Shown here: in pieces, positions 11,996-23,722 of the stretch
Layout: the number at the start of each line of letters is the position of its first letter
Numbering within the stretch: the stretch's first letter is position 1
Assembly (NCBI GenBank): GCA_963920525.1
Contig: OY986435.1
Coordinates: 260,031,962 to 260,095,961 of the forward strand
Length of the DNA stretch: 64,000 nt
Direction of reading: 5' to 3'
Source of the DNA: Dichetophora obliterata
Lineage: Eukaryota > Arthropoda > Insecta > Diptera > Sciomyzidae
Notes under the pieces: model-generated
What the model was told of the DNA's origin: nothing
Database searches by the model: none
Seen by the model: the letters and a program-made list of their open reading frames with translations, nothing else
Translations under genes and position numbers: made by a program

Positions 11996-13689
11996 TATAC
12001 ATGAATAAGAATGCTGTATAAATCAGAAAATTCTGATCGTTATGCATTGATGTTTCAAACGGAAACGTCTAGCTTGTGTTTTGTTCGAAGGCCAATTTAC
12101 ACTTTTACAAATTCACAAAACGATCATAAAAATTTCATTGAATTGGGTCAGGACAAATTCTACTATAACTATAAAGTTAACTATGAATATATAGATAAGG
12201 AAATATATTAAAACATAGATTTATGTATATAACATTGGAATAGTTTGAAATATTTGAAATATTTTTCACAGAATCATTTTTTAAGCTATATTTGAAAATG
12301 CTTTCCACATAAACTAGTTTTTAAGCTCTAGCACATTGCAAAATATGTAACAACATCTTAAGCAAATCATAGTGGGGGTAGGTGGCCCATGATTTTTAAT
12401 GATAGAAACTATTTGTGTCAAAATAGAACAATTTTTGCAGTTAAATTATGTTATATGAAAAAATAAGGAAAATGTAAATTAATAAAAAATATGTACAACA
12501 AAGCAACTTTTGGCCTATTGCTTAGTACAAGTTGGATATTTTAGAGGTTTTTTGAAAACAATATAAAACATTGCATTGGTGAGGTAACGGTAAACCTATT
12601 CTCATTTCCCCAATTTACTTAATTGAACTTTCAAACAAAGAAAATTGGATGAAATCCGATTTGTAAATTGAGGAAATGTTTGCTTGCTAAGTCAAAACAT
12701 GAAATTTCAATCGTTTTTTTCTCCTTCTGAGGCTTATGAGTTATACTGGGAAAATCTATAGTCTAAGTCGCAAGAATTTTAATGTCATAATAACAGGTTT
12801 TTTTAAAACATACCTAATATCTGTACAAAATATTTTCGAAAAGAAAAGAAAATTACCGTTAATTTTATTAATAAACGACTGTCCATACAAAAATGCATTG
12901 TTATGCATTGAGAAAGTCTATAGTTTTTGAGATATCGCCAAAAGTTTGATGTCATTATAACGGTTTTTTTTTAAATTTAAGAAGAATTGTTGTTTGGTCG
13001 AAGCCCAATAACAACAATTAATAGCTGAAGAAGGCCGATCAACTACAACAATTTAAGAAGAATAAATTTATTTTCAGAATATACATATGTAAAAAATTAC
13101 ATTTTTGATTACAAATTTTAAAAATTTTTTACTCAAATTTTTTTATAACGCTGTTATGCAGGACTTTTTCAAAAGTAAAAAAAGCAAGCCAGGTAAATTT
13201 ATGTCACCATAACAATTACCGTTAAAATAAGCTATTCAAATTAAATAAAGTAATTTCTTAATAATATATACCATTTTTCATAATTAAACAAAACGAACAC
13301 AATAATTTTATATTTTGAATTTGTTTTAATACAACTAAATACTTTCATTTTAAGATTTAAAATTTTTACATGGTATTTAAAATTTTTATCGCAGGCGAAG
13401 CAGCGGGTATTTGCTAGTAAAAGATAAAATATTAATTTAAAAAACCTGAAATTTTTTTAAGATATTAAAAAAAAATAAAAATGAAGTTAGTACCATCATC
13501 TACAATTGCCGATGTCAAGCGTAGTGAAAACATTAGTGACGATACATTGCTTTTTGCTATTGTTGTTTACACGATTCAACTGCTAACAAAGACTTTATGA
13601 CACGTAAACGCAACTTCTGTATATGATTTAAGTTTTTTAGAACATATTAAGTGATTCAATGAAATAATTATTTAAATGCATTGATTTTT

Positions 13690-13870
13690 ATTCCGAAAAC
13701 CTCCCTTTGCTACGGCCCTGACCTGTTGATTTATAAATTAATTAATTTCTATTTTTTAGTTTCAAATAATAAAAAATAAAAATTTTTATTAAAAACGTTT
13801 TGAATTATTTACTTCTCAAAGTTTTCAATCCCGAACTAATCCCGCGATCCCTGGATTGGACTCCCTAGTG
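13690..13870 (-). repeat. Interspersed repeat R3, copy a
   Basis: On the minus strand it reads CGGGATTGAAAACTTTGAG, AAGTAAATAATTCAAAACG and AATTAATTTATAAA, closely matching the plus-strand sequence 48575-48690. No coding capacity. Confidence 0.65.
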
Positions 13871-15040
13871 GGTAAGTGGCCAAATCACGTGTAGACTCCA
13901 AAACCATTGAACCGATCTTTATGAAATTTTCAAGGAAACTGAAGCCACATCTTGAGGGTGTTCCTGTGAGGTTTGGTAACGATTGGAGGAGGAGGCGTGG
14001 TACCTCCCATACAAGCCAAATTTGCGCTTTCGACCACGAACCAAAAAAAGGATATATATCAGACGGTTTCGTTCGTAAAAAACCAATATTTAGTAGTTTT
14101 GTTCAGATGATTACTGTCAGTAACTGTACAAAAAATGGGCGTGGTCGAAACATAAATACGCCCATTTTTTCGAAATCATGGCAATTTCGGAGTTCTACAC
14201 ATTTTTATAGCGAAACATGCTGAGTAGGTGCTCCAAGAGGCGGTCACTATATGTAAATTTTTTTACGCCCATCAATAATCGCCCAACAAATCAATATCTG
14301 TATGTATACACAAAAAAGCAAAACGATGTATGTCTGTCAGTTTGATGCCTATAGACTCCCAAAACTACTGAACCAATTGACCTGAAATTTTAGCAGTCGA
14401 TTTGTTTCAGGTGCAATATGGTCGATGAAAAAAGTTGCCACACCCCCCTTTTACTGCCCCCAAATCACTAAAAATGCTATATTTCAGTCGGTTTGGGTCG
14501 TATAAGGCTTTGTAATTTATTTTGTACGGTTACTGTCGACAACTGTACTTAAAATTGGTTTCCACGCCCCCTTTCACCGCCCACGAATCAATGAAAATGC
14601 TTTATTTCAGACGGTTTGAGGCGTATAAGACTTAAATTTGGTAATTTAGTTCATATGGTTACTCTCGGCAAGTGAACTAAAAATAGGCCTGTCCCACCTT
14701 AGTTAAACTCACTTTACGGGGAATAAGCGTGAAGTGAAGCAAAGTGTGCTAGGCTTAAGCTAAATTGAGCTGAAATTTTAGCATTCGATTTGTTTCGAGT
14801 ACGAGATGGTTTAAGGGAAATAATTTTGCCGCACCCCTTTTTACCGCTTACAACACCAAAAATGCTATATTTCGCACGGTTTTTATCGTGTTAGACTAAA
14901 ATTTGGTTATTTATTGCATATGGTTACTTACCCGGTTACTTACCCGGCAACTATACTGAAAATGGTGAATGTATTTGGCATTTCTTTACATTTTCGTATA
15001 CGGCAGTAAGGCGGTCTGTTGCAGAACAACGTCTGCCGGG
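13871..15040 (+). mobile_element. Helitron-like tract (two adjacent pieces)
   Basis: The first piece (to about 14290) holds CATTGAACCGATCTTTATGA, GAAGCCACATCTTGA, GTGTTCCTGTG and GGCGTGGTACCTCCCATAC, and is the same sequence as 51930-52250. The second (about 14300-15040) follows the order of the 11377-11995 fragment and ends in AGAACAACGTCTGCCGGGG. Short palindromic GGCAG/CTGCC sequences near the end fit a Helitron 3' hairpin, but a clean CTAG end is not visible. Confidence 0.5.
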
Positions 15041-16230
15041 GAATATGAGTACTAAATAGAACGAAGCCATTAGTAACTACTACGAATGCAATGGAAGAAA
15101 GTACGAAGTTAATCCCCTATTAGTCGAAGATCATTCTTCGGAGCAACAGATTGTAAGAGGCATTTAAGCCAATATCTCATATGAACTAGGACGATAAGCA
15201 AGTTTATGCTTTAAAGCAGGGAACGAAAATAAACTCTAACGTTTCGTTCGTTAAGGTAGTAAAGCGTTCATTTGAGAGAACTGAATATTTATGTTGTGTA
15301 GCATTCATTACCAAGGCCATTATTCGGTTGCGTTCAAGTTGCATACTTGAACATAAACATCATTGTTCCGTAGTATAAGCTACACTAAAGAACCTTATGA
15401 GAAGTGTTGTTTGAGGGACTGAGAAAGCAGAGAGAAAAACATTTTATCTTTGTTCAAGCACATGCTGCGTTTCAAGGGCGCATTCAGTTTTGTAGGTAGC
15501 ATACATTTGCAGGGCGCTCTTGTTTTAGTATGAATAATCAATGCATTTTTTTAGCTATTCAGTTTATTTATTTTTATACTGTTTCTAACGCCCATAAAAA
15601 GGCGTGTCTGGTTTAGAAAAGTATATTATATATTCTTGATCAGCATCACTAGCTGGGCCGATTTAGCCGTTTCCGTCTGTTTGTCTGTCTGTCGACACGA
15701 CTCTTTTTTTAATACAACTGCTAAGAAAATCTCAGTTTATTTTATTAGTGCGTGTTATCACTTTATGGCTGGAGAATTCAGAAAATAAAATATTAATTTT
15801 TCTTTGTTACATGTAAGTAAGTTCACCTATATAATATAATTTTTTTATAGAATATAAGACTACTAAGTTTATGGAATTGTGTTTATGTTTATGGAATTTC
15901 AATTGTACATGTTAAAGTCATGAAATCACGCATTCCTTCGAACAGCCATATATGGCTTCTGACGGAAATGAAACTACTTTTTTGAAGAAAGTTTTGTTTG
16001 TGTATTCAGTTATTTCATTTTAAACAAACTCAGAAAAAAGTTCAACTTTGAAATAAAAAACACAGATATTTGTTTTAAAATCTGAAATTTCGTTAGTTTT
16101 AAGGAAATTTTTTCTTTAAACAATATCAATTTATTGCATCTATTTCGCATTTATTTCAAAAAATTAAGAATTTGGATTCAAAAGTAAAATTTTATTTGTT
16201 TTATTTTTTATATTGATTTTAAAAATGAAT

Positions 16231-16477
16231 TACACACTCAGACTAAAAGCAAAGACATTTATTTTTTGCAATTTTTTTTGCAAATGGAAATTATTCTTTC
16301 AGAAAGAAAGAAATTTTCTTTAAAGAAATAAACTATTTCTTTGTTTTGAAATTTATTTCTTTATTTTAAAGAAAAGTTTCCATTTAAAAAAAAATTTGCG
16401 CTAAAACAAACAAAATTTTTTTTTTTAATATTGAGTAAATGTTCTTTGATTTTAGTATGCTTCTTTTCTCAGTGTAT
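16231..16477. mobile_element. MITE with CACTGAGA-type ends
   Basis: The left end TACACACTCAGACTAAAAGC and the right end GCTTCTTTTCTCAGTGTATA form an imperfect inverted repeat. The interior is a hairpin of AAAGAAA and TTTCTTT tracts. Non-coding. Confidence 0.65.
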
Positions 16478-17558
16478 AAATCCATCAAAAATATTTTAGC
16501 TGGATTATAAACCTTGTAGTAGTGGGTTAAGATTCTATCTAAAAATAAAGATGAAGTTCGAAAATTAGTGGCTCGGGTAAAAAGAACGCCTAACTCCCAT
16601 ACAAAATCACTTTATAAAAAGTTTTTTCTCTTAAAAAGTCTCAAAATTCATTTAAATGACTTGAAATTTTTACATGTTTCGATAATCAAAACTCACCATA
16701 TTCATAATTTTTGTAATGTAAAACAATCTTTATAAAAAGTACTTAGGTTTTTATAATTAATATTAGAAAAGAGAACATCTAAATGGTTTAAAGATATCTG
16801 ACTGACACTTCAACGATTTCACTTCAACGTCTCTTAAGTCCTTTCAATGGCTAGGCTAAGCCGAAAAAGTGTTTTTTAGGTTAATACTCCTATCATAACG
16901 GTTCTAAAAAGATGAAGAAACATACCTTTGATTTTAACCTGCGCTACTTACTCTTAATTTTATCATCATTTTAAAATCATTTTAAAATTTAAAAAATCCT
17001 CTTAATTTTATTATCATTTTATTTTCATAAAAAGTAACAAAAACATTAATTTGATTTCTGTACGGTTGGTTTTTCTTACAAAATAGGACAAAAACAAAAT
17101 CAAACTGACTTTGATATCAAATAGCTCTCCAAATTTATTTTTGTCATGTTGGTACATTGTTTTTATAGAATCAAATTAATTAAAAAAAAAACCGTTGCCA
17201 AATAATATTAAAAATTACTTTCTGTCGTGTCCAATATATTGGAAAAATTCACTGAAAGAGTTTATATATACTTTAGCGCTCGGCCCTTCCAGTTCAGCAA
17301 GATCCGAGTGCGGCCCCTTGTGAATTTTACTATATTAGTGCGAACTAACACAAATAAGATGATTGCTGAACTTTCATGGAATTACACCGCACAGTGGTTC
17401 CATCCCGTATTCATGTAGGACTAAAATAGAAGGATTCGTCATTGACCAATAAAATTATGCGTGTGAGTTAAAATTAGAAAACAAACAAACCCGCCCCAAA
17501 CCGCGCCTACTTTCCATGTAACACAAAAACTATGAACGCTACATACTTTTGTTGTAGA

Positions 17559-17830
17559 TATAGTAAAACAGCTCTTTAAAAAAAGTATACGAATTTATTT
17601 ATTCTTTTGTTCAGTTTAGATAGGTTCGCAGCCAATTATTTTAAATGTTAATATTAATTTTAAGATTGTAAGACAAATACAATTTCAATTCATAAGAAAT
17701 TACATTTTTTAATTTAAGCTATATCAAAACAACTCTGTCAAAAATAATATTAGCATTTATTTACCCTTTTGGTTTCTTTCAAGCCGGTTCGCAGCCAATT
17801 GTTTTAATTTTAATATCACCTTAAAGGCTT
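17559..17830. repeat. Diverged ~165-bp direct repeat, two units
   Basis: The blocks ATATAGTAAAACAGCTCT..GGTTCGCAGCCAATTATTTT and ATATCAAAACAACTCTGTC..GGTTCGCAGCCAATTGTTTT follow one another about 165 bp apart. They form part of the internal sequence of the 5.1-kb hAT-type element. Confidence 0.6.
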
Positions 17831-18257
17831 AAGGGGTTATAACAAAATTGTAACAAAAATTATCACGAGAAAACTATTCATCCCAGTGGTAAATTAACTC
17901 ATTACATAACCTCTTAATTTCTTCTTACGATGTAGATGCTAGTCCTATTTAAAAGTAGTTCGATTTTTTTATTGCGTACTTTTATTTTTTTTTATTATTT
18001 GGCGTAATCTAAAGTAATCGTGATTATTTTTTGGTTATTTGTAATCGTAATCAATTATTAATAGAATTTTTTTTGCATAAGAATTGTTTTATCATTACAA
18101 TTATTTTTTAAAATATAATGTAATTGATTACTAGTCGTAATCGAAATTTCCCAGCTAAGGTTTGAACTTTAAAAAAGCAAGCAGTTTTATTAAAGTACAC
18201 TTCTTATATTTGGAACACACAAAGTTTTACCAGCGGGAAAAAATTATTGCTTCTGCT

Positions 18258-20120
18258 CAGAGTTGCCAAGTTAGCAATATCATAAGCTAACATATTTTTT
18301 CGGCCTTTATCTTGAGATTTTGGGTGTATCTGTCTATGATATATTTCGGTCTGTTTTTCACAAATGGATTTTAATGACAAGTTTTTTTTTTATTTAATAA
18401 TTTTTGCAGTTTAAAAAAAACATAAGTAAACTACATTTACTACTGTTTTTTCAATGTTATTTAAAAAATTTAATATAGTGAAAATGACAGCTTTTTAAAT
18501 TGAATCCAAAATAAAAGAAAAAACCGTTTGTAAGTAATTCAACGTGTATCTATCTTAACTCAAAATATTAGCAAGTATAAGTATGGTATTCTTCATTTAG
18601 ATATTAAATATTTGATATAAAAAATCAATTTCGATTTATTTTTAATAATAGTTGACACAGAAAAAACTCGTTCGCTAGTATTAGACGTTGGGCAAATAGT
18701 TAACAGAGCATTAAGGGAGGGGTCTGGGTTTCAGCGTAAAAAAAAACACTTTTTTTGTGATTTTTTATCTCAAATATCGATTGAGCAATTTTATTCAAAC
18801 CTTCTATACATTATTGAGCATAGTTTTGACTATGTTCTGTAAATTTTTCATGCAAAAATATTAAATCATTAGCCCGTGACAGAGCTTCCCCCAGGACGTC
18901 TTGAAAAAAAAACAATTTGCGGTGTTCACTGTAACTCGGCCGGAAATTATCTGAAAATGAAAAACCATAAAAATTTAGTTAAATTATAAACAAATCTTCC
19001 CCCCAACGTTCTCTGATTATTTTTTTTTTAATTTAAAAATTTTTGGCGGCCATCTAAAGTGTGAACCGTTATTTTCGACTAAAATTTCCGCCATTTTGTG
19101 GGTGGGAAACACCCTTAATGTTAAAAAAAAAATTTTTACTAAACGTAGGGGGGAGGTATTTTATATGAAGAAAATGTGTACAAAGTTTGAAATGAATCGG
19201 TCGAGTAGTTTTCAAATGGCAGTGAACACGGACTTTGAAAAAGTAGTTTTGAGAAAAACGCGTTTAAAGTTTATTCTGTTAGAGTTAGAGCGTTAAAGGC
19301 CCCGAGACTAATTAAACAATAACTTCAAGAATATTGCTTAGATCGGATTAAAATTTTGAGGACATATTCTTGAAATGTTAAACAATAAGATAAAACAAAA
19401 AAAAAAAAATCGATTTTTCGAAAGTGAAAACCCAGACCCCGCCCTTAAGGAGACACTCAAGCTTTTTTGTTCTTTTCTGAAAGCGATCTAAATAGTAAAT
19501 GTAAATCTTCTACGAGTCAATCTACACGCTGGTCACCGAATTGACAACCCTAATCTTCTAGCTTTTTCTAGCTTGTTTTGAAAAGTGAATATTTTTTTAA
19601 AAATAATTATTTAAAATTTTCAATGCTTGTTTTTAAGTGGGTTGCCGGCTTTTTTTTTTAAGAAACAATAGAAAAATTGTTTGTGCCGATCTGTTAAGGT
19701 TTTAATGTTAGCACATTCTTAGGAATAAAATATTTGCAAATTAAAATTTTCATTTACGCAAAATAAAAACCTATATGTTTATTTAATAACATAGAATGGA
19801 AAGGTAAGTAAAAAGCGCAATGAATATTGTAAAAACAGAGCATGGAAAAAAGATAGAATTGCATATGCGTAATGCACCTCTTGTGATATAGTGTTTATTG
19901 AAAAGATTTAAAACATGTATTTCGCCATTGTTTTTACATACAGAAGGCTTATTGAAATTTAATATTAAAAAACCCCGTGTCTCTATATAAATATTACGAT
20001 TCATCTGACGATGAGGGAATTTTTGCACAAATAGAGTTAAATATCCAAGAGTTGGTTGAAAATACATTTTTTACATTATAAATATAATTTTATACATATG
20101 AAAAAGTGTTGGCAACACTG
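18258..20120. mobile_element. Possible hAT-type element nested in the 5.1-kb element
   Basis: CAGAGTTGCCAA at the left is mirrored by TTGGCAACACTG at the right, similar to the ends of the MITE at 10888. The flanking octamers CTTCTGCT and ATTCTGAG share only five positions, so the TSD is weak. The TTAA-flanked element lies inside. Confidence 0.4.
18715..19444. mobile_element. TTAA-flanked 730-bp element
   Basis: The sequence reads TTAA then GGGAGGGGTCTGGGTTT at the left, and AAACCCAGACCCCGCCC then TTAA at the right, giving a 17-bp inverted repeat with one mismatch. TTAA duplications are used by piggyBac and Kolobok elements; no transposase is present to decide. A 66-codon frame at 19096-19296 has no recognised motif. 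Confidence 0.75.
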
Positions 20121-21606
20121 ATTCTGAGACACAAAATGAGAGAGAATAGCCTACGTAAAAAATATCGTATGCCGAATGTGTTGAGTAGAGAGTATGCAAA
20201 CATAATTATAATGTAGTGTATGCCATGCTGTCGAACGATACAGAATTATAACATTTATGTTCGTCTCCACTGACATATACGCAACCGAACGGAAATTCAT
20301 GCCATGCGAGGCACATTAAAATATGGTTCGGTTTATTTTCGTTCCCTGCTTTAAAGTAATTAAAAACAAGAAGCAAACAAAGTAAAATAAATTTAAAAAA
20401 CTTAATGTTTTCCCAAAAGTCAGCTTAAAAAAAATCGTTTTTCTGTTATAAAGATGATCCAATTTGGATCATTTCTTAATTTTTTTTAAACTCAATAAAA
20501 TTGCTAGCAATCTTGCAGCATTTAAATTTGAGAAAAGTGCAGCGATCTAGGTAAGGGCAAAGCTTCTAATTCAAAAGAGAAAATTTTTTTTAGGAAATTC
20601 TGAATAAAGTAGGCTAATTTAAGATCAAGTATTAATTTTTAAAAAAATCTGATGGCAAATTCTTGTTAAGAAATCGCTTTAACATTAGCATATCTTATGG
20701 CCAAAAGTTTTATTATGACTAAAATTTATATAGGAAACTTGATTTGAAACATTTATTTTATACTGTTTCGCGCCACGTGCTTGTATTACATCCAGGATTT
20801 AGGATCAAGCCTTGCAGGGAGGTTCTGGAATATGTTTAGAAAATGAATGGAGCCCAAAACCCATCTACACATGTACCTCTTTATATATTTATTCATACGT
20901 TTTGAATCATAAAAAAAATAAATATTTTAAATAATTCGTACAAAAGGTATGTTTTCAAATCGATTTTAGTAACTTGCATGCTGCTTGAACTGATGCATGT
21001 TGAAAAAAGAAATAACTCAGATGATGCCCATGCGGGGAACATTTCAAGAATAGCGACAACTCTTATTCTTGATTTTTGCGGACTATATAGATGTTTACCT
21101 CCTAAATACAAATCCTATAAATTTCAGGCAGCTCGCAATTGGTTATAATATAAAATGGTCTGAAAACCTTGCTGGTTTTATTCATTTTTAAAAAAATAAA
21201 TATTGGGAAATTTTTGTATTCTTATTTGAAAAGAGGAAAACTTTGGGGCTAAATAGTAATTTATGCGATTTTATTTAAGACTAAAGGAGACATCACATTA
21301 TTTAATTTAATAAATTACTAAAAATATTTGTTGAGAACAATTTTTTGAAATTACTTGAAAAAAAAAATTAAATTTGAAAATGTTTCGGGAATGATACGAG
21401 AAAGATTTTCACCCCGCTGTGAAATGTATATATAATTTTCTTATGTGTACAAGCGTGTGTCAATCGGAGTATCATGATAACAAAATTAGTACCAAAAATC
21501 TCAGAAAATAGAATTATATAGGTTACATTTTCTTTAAGTGCGATCTAGACTCCTTTACGCCTTTGGACCCCCCTAGAATAAATCCTGCGAACGCCCTTTA
21601 GTGTGG

Positions 21607-23344
21607 CTAACAAACTTAAAGACAATATAATAATCGTAGGTAGTAACAAAAACAACAACAATAAGAATAATGAAAATAATAACCAATATAACAACACAAC
21701 ATCAAGAGCAGCAAACTATTAACTATCAACGCCATTCTGTAAAAGCGACATCAATAAAATCTGTTTGGAGTTGCATCAACAAAAGCAAAAGAGGCGCTCA
21801 CAACGATCGTAACTAAAATGGCGCTTCTTGGAAAAACGATCCAATCATAGTCTATGGCATATCATAGCACAAAAACACTAGCAACAACAACAACAACGAG
21901 AATAAATCGATAACGACGCAATGTGGAAGGTTTTTCCGGTTCTCTATTGGTATTCCTGCAAAAATTTGTTTAAACAAAGTCATGCAGTGCTTGTAATAAT
22001 ACAAGCAATTTATAATCGGTTAATAGATTAGTGATATAAAAGACAATAAAGTATTTAAAAAAAATTAATAAAAAATAATTCTGGTGTGGTTTAATTCAGG
22101 CGTAAATCTAGAACTTTGCTTGGATGAAACAATTTTAATACTTAAAATTTTCTATCGAGTTTGTGTACAAATGTGAAATTTACAAATTTAGAATTGTAAC
22201 AATTTGAAATATGAGAGAAAATCAGATAAAAAAATAGTTCCACATTAACTTTGAGCTTAACTTTTCCGGTACAACTTATCTTTAGTATTTGCTGTTCCTG
22301 CATTGACTCGTGTAAACGCTCACTTTTTTTTGAGAGGTGCTTATTATATATTTAAAACATAATTTTTCATTGCATCTTTATGCAAAACGAAACGAAGGCT
22401 GAACGTAGTGCGAGACACGGTAAGCAATACATTTTTCCATAACAAAAAATATTGTTGCTCGTTGCTGTAAGGATGCAGTAAATTTTGCAATCGTATTTTA
22501 AAAAACAGAATTTTAAAAATAAGGTTTACAATTTTTCACCAATAAAACCTGCAGTGAAGAATTGAACTAGTCATAATATTAAATAGTAGGGTGAAGTGGG
22601 GTAATGTGTACCGTGGGTGATGTGTAACACGGCGATTTCTCATACCACATGTTGACATTTTAGTAAGTGAACAACTGTGATCTGTTTCTTTTGACAGCAT
22701 CTAGTTTTTACTAAGTGTTGGAAGTATTCAGACATAATTTTCTTAGAGTTATTAAAAAACTTGAACAATTTTTGTTAAAAAGTTTTTTTTCATTTACAAA
22801 CAATAGTGTTTCGGAAAAAAAATTGCTTTAGATTTTAAAAGTGAGTAGGTGTAAAATGTGCTATTGTTTAATATCTTTTAATATCACAAATGATTTTACA
22901 TTTTTTTTCATTGTGGGAAAACTAGTATTTTTTTCAATGACAAAAAATTGCTAACATTAGAGTGATGTGTAACACTCACGGTGGCAGTGGCGTGATGTGC
23001 AACATATCTTAGACATTATAATTTTGTGTTTTAGAAGAAAGGGCCCATCACAGCAGTCGATTAAAATAAATTGATGAATGCCATTAAACTAATAAAAAAT
23101 TGAAAAATTAAGGTACGTGCAGTAATTTATTTAAGTTTTCAAGTTAATACTTAAAAAAAAAATAAAATAAAAAAAAAATTTCACCCCATCGCTCAGTGGC
23201 CGAAATCGCCTGTCTAGCGGCTTTTAATTCAAAACATGTGAATATCTGTATCTAATCATTTTGCCAGACTACCTTAAGCTTAGTAAAAAATGTTTCGCAG
23301 TGTTTAGCTTGTAACTGCAGTATTTAGCTTGAAGAATTGAAGTC
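21607..23344. other. Spacer with AAC-rich tract, no recognised gene
   Basis: About 21640-21920 is rich in AAC/ACA triplets (codon-like CAACAACAAC tracts), common in fly non-coding DNA. From about 22595 to 22995 the words GTGATGTGTAACA and variants recur. Near 23185-23245 a degenerate tRNA-like sequence (GCTCAGTGG..TCGCCTGTCTAGCGG) is visible but lacks a good B box. No protein-coding gene is recognised. Confidence 0.45.
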
Positions 23345-23722
23345 AAGGGCGTCCGCAGGATTTGTTCTAGGGGGGGGGGGGCCCGGCAAAAACATAAAGA
23401 AGTCTAGAATGCACATAAAGAAAATGTAAGATATATAATTCTATTTTTTGAGATTTTTGGTACTAATTTTGTTGTCATGATACACCGGTTGATACACACA
23501 AGTACACATAAGAATATTATATATATTTCAAAGAGAGGTTAAAATCTTTCTTGTATCATGCCCGAAACATTTTCAAATATAATTTTTTTTCATGTAATTT
23601 CAAAAAATCTTTCTCAACAAATATTCTTAGTAATTTATTAAATAAAATAATGTGATGTCGTCTTTTGCCTTAAATAAAATCGCACTAATTACTATTTAGC
23701 CCCAAACTTTTCTTCTTTTTTA

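Larger units (their letters stand above)
10413..13417 (+). mobile_element. Composite Helitron-like element carrying nested MITEs
   Basis: The left end A|TCTATACTATAATATAAAAG leads into the family block CCGCTGAACCGATTTTGATAAA; the right end is GGCGAAGCAGCGGGTATTTGCTAG|T. Between them lie at least three later or captured pieces: a small MITE (10697-10853), a hAT-type MITE (10888-11253) and another Helitron-like start at 11377 (TCTATACGAATATATAAAAG). Two diverged direct repeats near 12744-12800 and 12905-12975 (AATGTCAT..TAACGGTTTTTTT) also lie inside. No helicase is encoded. The outer pairing of ends is an inference. Confidence 0.5.
15217..20348. mobile_element. 5.1-kb hAT-type element without recognisable transposase
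   Basis: The ends are an 18-bp perfect inverted repeat, CAGGGAACGAAAATAAAC, and the 8 bases CTTTAAAG flank both sides (15209-15216 and 20349-20356). The flanks join to reconstitute R1. The longest internal frames are under 100 codons (for example 19783-20067 minus) and show no hAT dimerisation or DDE motif, so the element is non-autonomous or its gene has rotted. It hosts further insertions: a small MITE (16231-16477), a possible second hAT (18258-20120) and a TTAA-flanked element (18715-19444). Confidence 0.85.
15041..21606 (-). repeat. R1 repeat copy 1, split by a 5.1-kb hAT insertion
   Basis: On the minus strand the repeat starts at 21606 with AGGGCGTTCGCAGGATTTATTC followed by a G run, and continues to 20349. 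It resumes at 15216 and ends near 15041 (CGAAGATCATTCTTCGGAGC region read on plus). Removing the insertion leaves about 1.42 kb, matching copy 2 (23345-27025 minus its piggyBac). I see no conserved ORF between copies and no TIR, so its class is unknown. Confidence 0.75.

Noticed and set aside
20893..21111. Protein encoded by R1
   Set aside because: The frame is not kept in the other R1 copies; R1 appears to be non-coding.
23185..23245. tRNA-like SINE head
   Set aside because: An A-box-like sequence is visible, but the B box is too degenerate (AATTCAAAAC) for a firm call.
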